Assembly: GCA_017860395.1 (NCBI GenBank)
Contig: JAGDMC010000016.1
Coordinates: 1 to 20,941, forward strand
Origin: Bacteroidota bacterium
GTDB lineage: Bacteria > Bacteroidota > Bacteroidia > Bacteroidales > UBA932
Direction of reading: 5' to 3'
Length of the DNA: 20,941 nt
Positions 15,725 to 20,941 of this stretch are shown here, in pieces. The translations under genes and the position numbers were made by a program. The number at the start of each line of letters is the position of its first letter. Position 1 is the stretch's first letter. Under the pieces are notes generated by a model. It did no database searches. It had not been told where the DNA came from and worked only from the letters and a program-made list of their open reading frames with translations.

Positions 15725-16207
15725 ATGAAAATAGACAGATTTTTTCAGTTATTTGTAGTAAAAGAGAAGAAGTTTTACCCTCTGTATATCGCTCAACTAG
15801 AGATAATTAAAGTTGCGGCGGAAGATCTTAAATCTCTGTTTCTCGAGAGTAACCCGGAACTGCAAAAAGAGTACTACAAGAAAATAAAAGAGCTTGAGAC
15901 TAAGGGAGACAAAGTCACAGCGCAGATTTACGATGAACTTAACAAGACATTTGTAACTCCTTTCGATAGAGAGGATATACACATTCTTGCTTCAAGGATT
16001 ATTGTTAAGAAATGCAACAAAATTAAAGAAATTGAACATAAGGTAGATGATCTTTATGAGGAGTTTAACAGCTTTTTGTTTGATACCGAAAAAGACGCCA
16101 TCGAACTGGTTAAACATAAAAATATTGTTCAAAGCCTTGAGGACACAACAGACAGGGCAAAGGATATCAGCGACACAGTTCGCTCCATCATAATTAAACT
16201 TGCATAA
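15725..16207 (+). CDS. DUF47 (PhoU-like) protein, unusually short
   Basis: The product is 160 residues from the ATG at 15725; an in-frame TTG at 15704 would add 7 codons but lies in a promoter-like box. It resembles the PhoU-like helical DUF47 proteins encoded beside PiT transporters, which are thought to regulate phosphate uptake. Metal-site repeats are ELETKGDK at 57-64 and EIEHKVDDLY at 102-111. The N-terminal FFVxKEKKFxPL-like start and the C-terminal EKDAIELVKHKNI...DRAKDISD segment fit the family. Typical members are about 205-220 residues. Here DREDIHILASR (81-91) runs directly into KKCNKIKEIE, so about 50-55 residues covering the middle helices seem to be missing in frame. The PiT gene starts 9 bp downstream. 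Confidence 0.8.
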   Translation: MKIDRFFQLFVVKEKKFYPLYIAQLEIIKVAAEDLKSLFLESNPELQKEYYKKIKELETKGDKVTAQIYDELNKTFVTPFDREDIHILASRIIVKKCNKIKEIEHKVDDLYEEFNSFLFDTEKDAIELVKHKNIVQSLEDTTDRAKDISDTVRSIIIKLA

Positions 16208-16216
16208 TTAAAAGCT

Positions 16217-17239
16217 ATGTTAACTATTGTAATAGTAGCCATATTTATTGCCCTCCTTTTTGATTTCCTCAATGGGATGAATGATGCAGCCAACTCAATT
16301 GCAACAATTGTCTCCACAAAGGTGCTCTCCCCCGGGGCTGCTGTGTTATGGGCAGCATTCTGGAATTTTGCCGCTTTTTTCATTTTCGGAGTAAGCGTTG
16401 CAAATACTATGGGAAAAGGAATTGTTGATTCATCCGTTGTGAACCCTCAGCTAATATTGTCTGCTCTTATCGGTGCAGTTATGTGGGTTTGGGTTTGTAC
16501 ACACTACGGTTTGCCAATCAGCGTATCGCATGCCCTTATTGGAGGTCTCATTGGACCTGTCTGGTTTACTTATGGAAGCGGAGCGCTCATAGCTACCGGT
16601 ATTTTCAAAATCGGGCTCTTTATTGTTCTTTCACCACTGATAGGTGCCGTGCTCAGTTTTATTATGATGAGCATTACTATGCTGATTTTCAAAAAACAAC
16701 ACCCTCTAAAAGTTGAAGGCATTTTTAAGGTAATGCAGCTTTTTTCTTCTGCAGTTTTCAGTCTTGGCCACGGAGGAAACGACGCTCAGAAAACAATGGG
16801 GATAATAGCAATTCTGCTATTCAGCGTATCGGGAACAAACTCATTTATTGACACATATCTTTATGCAAATACAGGGGAATTCCACGTACCCCTGTGGCTG
16901 ACAATTACATGTTATTCAGTAATTGGTCTCGGAACAATATCAGGCGGATGGAAAGTGATTAAAACTCTTGGAGACGGACTTGCAAAACTCAAACCTGTTC
17001 AGGGTTTTAGTGCCGAGACAGCAGGTGCACTGACTCTTATTGGAACAGCCGTAGCAGGAATACCTGTGAGTACAACACACACTATAACAGGAGCCATTAT
17101 CGGAGTCGGGATTACTAAAGGAGTAGCCTCAGTAAAATGGGCAACTGCAAAAAACATTGTAGCAGCCTGGGTATTTACAATTCCGGCAACATTGGTTATA
17201 TCCGGACTTATTTACCTTTTAATAAATTCCGTTTTTTAA
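16217..17239 (+). CDS. pit: Inorganic phosphate transporter, PiT family
   Basis: This 340-residue integral membrane protein has about ten hydrophobic segments. Both halves of the internally duplicated PiT fold carry the signature: GMNDAAN at 20-26 and GHGGNDAQ at 184-191, each followed by a hairpin motif, GLPISVSH at 98-105 and GIPVSTTH at 281-288. PiT proteins move metal-phosphate with protons (or phosphate with sodium) across the inner membrane at low affinity. The neighbouring DUF47 gene, 9 bp upstream, is the usual partner, and the pair forms a two-gene operon. The gene converges on the UroD-family gene with a 3-bp gap. Confidence 0.95.
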   Translation: MLTIVIVAIFIALLFDFLNGMNDAANSIATIVSTKVLSPGAAVLWAAFWNFAAFFIFGVSVANTMGKGIVDSSVVNPQLILSALIGAVMWVWVCTHYGLPISVSHALIGGLIGPVWFTYGSGALIATGIFKIGLFIVLSPLIGAVLSFIMMSITMLIFKKQHPLKVEGIFKVMQLFSSAVFSLGHGGNDAQKTMGIIAILLFSVSGTNSFIDTYLYANTGEFHVPLWLTITCYSVIGLGTISGGWKVIKTLGDGLAKLKPVQGFSAETAGALTLIGTAVAGIPVSTTHTITGAIIGVGITKGVASVKWATAKNIVAAWVFTIPATLVISGLIYLLINSVF

Positions 17240-17242
17240 TTT

Positions 17243-18385
17243 TTAATACCGGCCGGCTTTTTTTATAAGTTCCGGGAGCATATCAAGTCTTTCGGAACTT
17301 ACCATTGGTGCAATAGAGCAAGCGGTGCTCAGTATAAAACCTCCTCCCCTTTTTCCGGTTTCAATAATCTTAAGAATATCGTCTTCAGCCTTTGCATCAT
17401 CTGCATACAAAAGGGAATTGATTGAGTCTATGTTCCCTTTAATGAACATTTTACTGCCAATCCTTTTGAATGCATCTTCAAGGTCAACATTACCTACTGG
17501 TTCAGGGTCCAGACATTCAAGACCGCTTGCCCCGGACTGCTGCATCAGTTCAAGCCTGTCGTCAATATGTCCGCAGGTATGGATATAGACATGCTTTCCG
17601 CAATTCCTTATCTCTTTTATAAACTGACTCTCATAAGGCAAGACAAATTCACTGTAGTGTTCAGGTGAAATAAATCCCATGCCGGCAAAAGGAGATGAAA
17701 TTTTCACTGCATCTATCGGATATTTGCACATCTCTTTTGCAAGAACGGTTATTCCGTTTGTGAACTTCTGAAGAATCTCCTTGCATTTTTCCGGATTGAG
17801 AATAAGTGATATAAGAGCCTGTTCGTATCCGAGAAGATCCAGCAGATAATCGAATGGCGAAGTTATTTCACCATGAATTGAATATTCGCTGCCAACCATC
17901 TCCTTAAGCTTTAAAAATATATCAAAAGGATGGTCCTTGTCTATTTTAAAATACAGGTCCTGAGATACCGGGATATAATCAATAACTCCGGGGACATCAT
18001 TTTCTATGTCAATATCATCAATGCCTTTATGGACGGGTTTATTAAAATACTTAACCATAGGCAAATCTGTCCATGAATGGAATTCGCTTCTGTCCGCAAA
18101 TACAATCTCCTGCTTTCCCTCTTCCAATTTATTGAACGAAACTATATTATTCCTCCAGTCCGGAGAATGTCCGTGTAAACTTACAAGTATCCCGTCAAAC
18201 TTAAATCGTTTGCATAGCTCAACGAGTCCGGATGCAAAAACATCGCCATCATACCAGAATTCTGCCGGTGACGGCTTAAGCTGCTGCATCATGGAACCAA
18301 TGCTAAACTGGCACATTAACGGTACCCTGTCCGGCTTTTGCAGGTTCATGGCAGCCAGTACCCTCTCTCTTGGTGTATAACTCAT
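17243..18385 (-). CDS. Uroporphyrinogen decarboxylase (URO-D) superfamily protein, MtaA/CmuA-type corrinoid methyltransferase-like
   Basis: The 380-residue TIM-barrel protein opens with TPRERVLAAMNLQKPDRVPL, the usual start of this superfamily. It has the zinc-site pattern of cobalamin:coenzyme methyltransferases rather than haem-pathway HemE: HTC (His269, Cys271) in HVYIHTCGHID, and a distal Cys356 in LSTACSI. Known relatives (MtaA, MtbA, CmuA) move a methyl group between a corrinoid protein and a thiol or folate. ECLDPEPVGNVDL at about 290-302 and KGNID at 316-320 match the C-terminal barrel strands. It is the last gene of a four-gene minus-strand operon and starts 3 bp after the activation-domain protein. 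The methyl donor and acceptor cannot be told. Coenzyme M is unlikely in this kind of organism, so folate or another thiol is an inference. Confidence 0.85.
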   Translation of the reverse strand: MSYTPRERVLAAMNLQKPDRVPLMCQFSIGSMMQQLKPSPAEFWYDGDVFASGLVELCKRFKFDGILVSLHGHSPDWRNNIVSFNKLEEGKQEIVFADRSEFHSWTDLPMVKYFNKPVHKGIDDIDIENDVPGVIDYIPVSQDLYFKIDKDHPFDIFLKLKEMVGSEYSIHGEITSPFDYLLDLLGYEQALISLILNPEKCKEILQKFTNGITVLAKEMCKYPIDAVKISSPFAGMGFISPEHYSEFVLPYESQFIKEIRNCGKHVYIHTCGHIDDRLELMQQSGASGLECLDPEPVGNVDLEDAFKRIGSKMFIKGNIDSINSLLYADDAKAEDDILKIIETGKRGGGFILSTACSIAPMVSSERLDMLPELIKKAGRY

Positions 18386-18388
18386 ATT

Positions 18389-19015
18389 CTATAATTTAGA
18401 TTTGTACAAACAATCATTTTCGCCACAGCTCCGGCATCCGTATTCACGAAAAACGACATCTCTCCCGAGAGCAATTGCTCCGCTTACGGATTTAACCGGG
18501 TTCATAAGGCTGCTATCGGTAAGAGTAATCCCACACTGGTTTTCCGGAAAAAATCCAAACAATTTGCTCTGTTCTCTTACATTCCATCCACAATACCCGG
18601 GGCTGTATCTGTTTGAATATCCCATGCCGGCCGCCTGTGCATATTCCCTAATCCTTTCATGCATATATTCTGCAACACATTCGGCAAACTGTGAGGCAAG
18701 GAAGTCAAGCATAAAGTATTCGAACGGATCCTGCCGCTTCCCGTCAATAATTCTCTTTGCATCATTTCCCAGTGTGGATACAAAGAGTGCAATTCTTTCG
18801 GCTTTTCCGAAAGCATATTTTACTTTATCTCCGGTAATGAACCCGGATTCCTCCTGTTTAATTACCGTATAAGCCCCTTTCGCAGTAAGAGAAGACAGCA
18901 ATGGAACAAGAGCAAGCGTTGCTTCCCTGAACTCTTCGCCTGAGTGTTTTAAAATCTCTCTTTTATCCAGAGTGAGGGAAGAGAGTTCGATATTATATTC
19001 AACGACTTCTCTCAT
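18389..19015 (-). CDS. MetH activation-domain-like protein (corrinoid reactivation) with C-terminal cysteine cluster
   Basis: The 208-residue protein resembles the stand-alone form of the vitamin B12-dependent methionine synthase activation domain. Key segments are NRYSPGYCGWNVREQSKLF at 135-153 (the RxSPGY motif that binds S-adenosylmethionine in MetH) and CGITLTDSSLMNPVKSVSGA at 161-180, matching the LTxSxxMxPxxSVSG signature. There are no other MetH domains. The family role is SAM-dependent reductive remethylation of cob(II)alamin; here the partner would be a separate corrinoid protein. The C-terminus adds CRSCGENDC (Cys194, Cys197, Cys202), which could hold an iron-sulfur cluster or metal. 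The start ATG overlaps the CobW stop by 4 bp (ATGA), so translation is coupled. Confidence 0.85.
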   Translation of the reverse strand: MREVVEYNIELSSLTLDKREILKHSGEEFREATLALVPLLSSLTAKGAYTVIKQEESGFITGDKVKYAFGKAERIALFVSTLGNDAKRIIDGKRQDPFEYFMLDFLASQFAECVAEYMHERIREYAQAAGMGYSNRYSPGYCGWNVREQSKLFGFFPENQCGITLTDSSLMNPVKSVSGAIALGRDVVFREYGCRSCGENDCLYKSKL

Positions 19016-19941
19016 TGGTCAAAAAGTTTTTCTGCTGATGATAAATTTATCTCTTCTCCAAAAAATACCAGTTCGCTTCTTAAAACCGGCAAACTGTAGT
19101 CCATAACTGAAACATCTCCGTTTACAGCCTGAATTGTCTTTACCGAACCGTCGTCCATCCTCACGAAACCTTTGGCCCTCATCATTGGTTTCAATATCTC
19201 TGTCAGTTTTTCAAGATTGCGCGCCGATATTTTTTTTGCAGTAACTAAAGTATTTACTTTAATATCCGGAGGAGAAGACAATGGCTTAATATCGGAAACA
19301 ATTATGTTTGTAAGTGCCTGAGCATTGCTGCAGTCGCTTTTGATTATTTCAAGTTCATTTTTATCTGGTTTTGCAAACTGAGAATATTCAATATTGCAAA
19401 AAGGATTAAGTTCCCTGACTCTTCTTCCCGCCGAAAGAGCTTCTTCTCTGCTGATTTTATCGCATTTGTTAACAAGCACCGTATCTGCAATCCTTACCTG
19501 ATTTAATACTGACTTTAGCATGCCCGACTGCTTCACGAATACCGGAGCATCAATAATTGTAAATGCCCTTGCAAATCTTGTTTTTCCGGATAGAACAGGA
19601 TTATTTAGCATTTGCAATATTGCCAGCGGATCTGCAAGGCCGGTAGCCTCGATAAAAATCTTATCCGGTTTGAATTCTTCAATAAACGCAGCAAGAGACG
19701 GAATAAAATCATTTAAGAGACACAGGCAAAAAACCGAGCCTTTATTTACCTCCAGCACATAGAATGGCTTTTTTGACTGAGCAAGAATCCCGGAATCAAT
19801 ATTTACAGACGAAAATTCATTTTGTACAACACCTATCTTCACACAATCTCCCATCTCCTCAATTATGTTTCTGAGAAAACTGCTCTTTCCGCTTCCGAGA
19901 AAGCCCGAAACAAGATATAGAGGTACAGTTTGTGCCGTCAT
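19012..19941 (-). CDS. CobW/COG0523-family GTPase
   Basis: This 309-residue P-loop GTPase has Walker A GFLGSGKSS at 13-21, a Walker B-like DKIFIEATGLADP at about 93-105, the guanine-specificity motif NKCD at 158-161, and a C-terminal CobW-C domain from about 228 (VNTLVTAKKISARNL onward). COG0523 members are metallochaperones or cobalamin-related GTPases that usually carry GCxCC. Here the segment reads KGSVFCLCL, leaving a C-x-C (Cys72, Cys74) with the last cysteine replaced by leucine. Placement between the two UroD-type genes and overlap with the activation-domain gene argues for a role in corrinoid or metal supply or enzyme activation rather than general zinc homeostasis. It starts 2 bp after the stop of the upstream UroD-thioredoxin gene. 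Confidence 0.88.
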   Translation of the reverse strand: MTAQTVPLYLVSGFLGSGKSSFLRNIIEEMGDCVKIGVVQNEFSSVNIDSGILAQSKKPFYVLEVNKGSVFCLCLLNDFIPSLAAFIEEFKPDKIFIEATGLADPLAILQMLNNPVLSGKTRFARAFTIIDAPVFVKQSGMLKSVLNQVRIADTVLVNKCDKISREEALSAGRRVRELNPFCNIEYSQFAKPDKNELEIIKSDCSNAQALTNIIVSDIKPLSSPPDIKVNTLVTAKKISARNLEKLTEILKPMMRAKGFVRMDDGSVKTIQAVNGDVSVMDYSLPVLRSELVFFGEEINLSSAEKLFDQ

Positions 19942-19943
19942 TA

Positions 19944-20941
19944 TTATATCTCCCCGCTTACAGCTTCGGTTAATATTTTTATGGGAGGTGTTATTGAAAC
20001 GAATTTAATCTTCCCGTTTATGCATATTGTTGGTATATTCTTTACTCCCAGACTCTTCATCATCAAAAGCCCCTCCCTGGTTTTGATTTTATGTTCAAAA
20101 ATCTCAATCCTGTCGCCGAAAGACGGCTTCAGACGGTTAACCAGTTCCATCATATACTGACATGGGGCACATGAATCTGAATCAAGAGTCACGACATCTA
20201 TCACAACCCTGTTTTTTGACCATCTTCCGCTTAAATCCGGCACTTTCTCATCATCTGCCAACACAGAAGTTCTGCTTAAAAATTCCTGCCTGTAATCGTC
20301 TCTAATCAATTTGCTCACTGCAACAAGATTTTCAACAGGAGTATTCATGGGCAAATCGCATCCCGGAGCTAAAACAAAACCTTTATTGCCTCCCGTGATA
20401 ATGCAGTCCAGAGCGTCTCTTTCGGAATCCTCACTGCTTCCAAGCAAAAGAGTTGTTGTGAGTTTGAGGTTCCCGCCAAAGCTGATACCGTTTGAAAGGG
20501 CTATGTCTTTAACTGTTTTGAGCGAAATATTTTCGTCAACAGATATATTGTCCGGCCTGCAGGCTGCCATCAGTTCCAGATTGTGCTCTGCCTGGCCGCA
20601 AACAAAAAATGAGCTGAGCCCTTTTTTTTCTCTGATGAAGCTAAAGATTTCACTAACTGGTTCCGAAACAAATGCCTCGAAAGAACCGGGGTCAATCTGG
20701 CTGGTCATGGGGTCAACAATTGCAACAACCGTGCATCCGGCAGAAATATAGAGTTCCGACATCTTTTTTGCCACTTCGGAACAAAATGCAATTACGCTCC
20801 TGACCTTCTCCGGATCTTCATACATTGCTGTAAAAATTTCCGTTCCCATAAGGTGCAGGGCGAGTGTGAACGGTCCTGTCACAAGCCCGAAAAAAGCTAT
20901 ATCGGGATACTTTGTGCATAAAATTTCTGCCGCCTTAATCA
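19944..20941 (-). CDS. URO-D superfamily (MtaA-like) protein fused to a C-terminal thioredoxin-like domain (5'-partial)
   Basis: The frame is open to the window edge, so at least 331 codons are visible and the start lies outside. A GTG at 20880-20882 is in frame but sits inside the conserved FFGLVTGPFTLALHLMG strand, so it is not the start. The UroD barrel continues through GCTVVAIVDPMTSQIDP, DNISVDENI and FGGNLKLTTTLLLG to LAPGCDLPMNTPVENL. A linker at about 20300-20220 leads to a thioredoxin-like domain with CAPC (20171-20160) and a VKNIPTICINGK segment supplying the cis-Pro. The Cys of the distal zinc motif (20360-20358) is kept, but the usual HxCG reads FVCG (20606-20595), so the zinc histidine looks replaced by Phe. 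The pairing suggests a methyltransferase-like domain coupled to redox chemistry. It heads the visible operon. Confidence 0.85.
   Translation of the reverse strand, partial: IKAAEILCTKYPDIAFFGLVTGPFTLALHLMGTEIFTAMYEDPEKVRSVIAFCSEVAKKMSELYISAGCTVVAIVDPMTSQIDPGSFEAFVSEPVSEIFSFIREKKGLSSFFVCGQAEHNLELMAACRPDNISVDENISLKTVKDIALSNGISFGGNLKLTTTLLLGSSEDSERDALDCIITGGNKGFVLAPGCDLPMNTPVENLVAVSKLIRDDYRQEFLSRTSVLADDEKVPDLSGRWSKNRVVIDVVTLDSDSCAPCQYMMELVNRLKPSFGDRIEIFEHKIKTREGLLMMKSLGVKNIPTICINGKIKFVSITPPIKILTEAVSGEI

Noticed and set aside
17249..17264. CCGGCCGG followed by C and seven T residues at the PiT/UroD convergence, considered as a terminator
   Set aside because: The palindrome is only 8 bp with no room for a loop, and the bases are the last codons of the UroD-family gene. 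A stable hairpin cannot form.
18006..18872. Long plus-strand frames (18006-18380, 18402-18872) opposite the UroD and activation-domain genes
   Set aside because: Both are antisense shadows of clearly recognised minus-strand genes.
20311..20751. 146-codon plus-strand frame opposite the UroD-thioredoxin gene
   Set aside because: It is an antisense shadow; the minus-strand frame carries the conserved motifs.
20880..20882. GTG as the start of the UroD-thioredoxin gene
   Set aside because: The frame stays open to the window edge and the GTG encodes Val within the conserved TGPFTLA strand, so the true start lies outside.

Overview
The window looks like chromosomal DNA of a Bacteroidota (probably Bacteroidales) anaerobe. 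Supporting signs are the AT-rich intergenic regions, start sites without clear Shine-Dalgarno sequences, several TAnnTTTG (-7 type) promoter boxes, and families typical of that phylum: a GIN-domain (DUF2807) surface protein behind an ECF sigma/anti-sigma pair, a golvesin-domain 'xanthan lyase-like' amidase, and a PruA of Bacteroidetes length. There is no tRNA, rRNA, insertion sequence, phage gene or CRISPR array. No gap between genes exceeds about 140 bp.

Layout. 1-765: 3' part of cinA, cut by the window edge. 867-1976 (+): lipoprotein serine hydrolase of the beta-lactamase/PBP4* fold. 5604-1987 (-): ECF sigma factor, single-pass anti-sigma-like protein, secreted DUF2807 protein, an M19 dipeptidase pseudogene with an internal out-of-frame deletion, and a YdfG-like SDR. 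5737-7368 (+): PruA. 8936-7350 (-): TlpA-like lipoprotein plus D-cysteine desulfhydrase family enzyme. 9050-13434 (+): a 1022-residue amidase with a golvesin insert, then L-cysteine desulfidase CyuA. 13545-15593 (+): HtpG, followed by a clear stem-loop terminator. 15725-17239 (+): an unusually short DUF47 (PhoU-like) protein and a PiT phosphate transporter. 20941-17243 (-): a tightly coupled four-gene operon with a UroD/MtaA-type protein fused to a thioredoxin domain (cut by the window edge), a CobW-type GTPase, a MetH-activation-domain-like protein and a second UroD/MtaA-type methyltransferase.

Themes. Metabolism points to amino-acid fermentation: proline/glutamate semialdehyde, D- and L-cysteine to pyruvate, and peptide degradation. 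The right-hand operon looks like a corrinoid-dependent methyl-transfer and reactivation module whose substrate-specific and corrinoid subunits are not visible and may lie beyond the right edge. It is the best candidate in the window for an incompletely described system. Two genes, the dipeptidase and DUF47, appear to have lost internal segments compared with their families. This may be genuine gene decay or a sequencing/assembly artefact, and should be resolved before either is interpreted.
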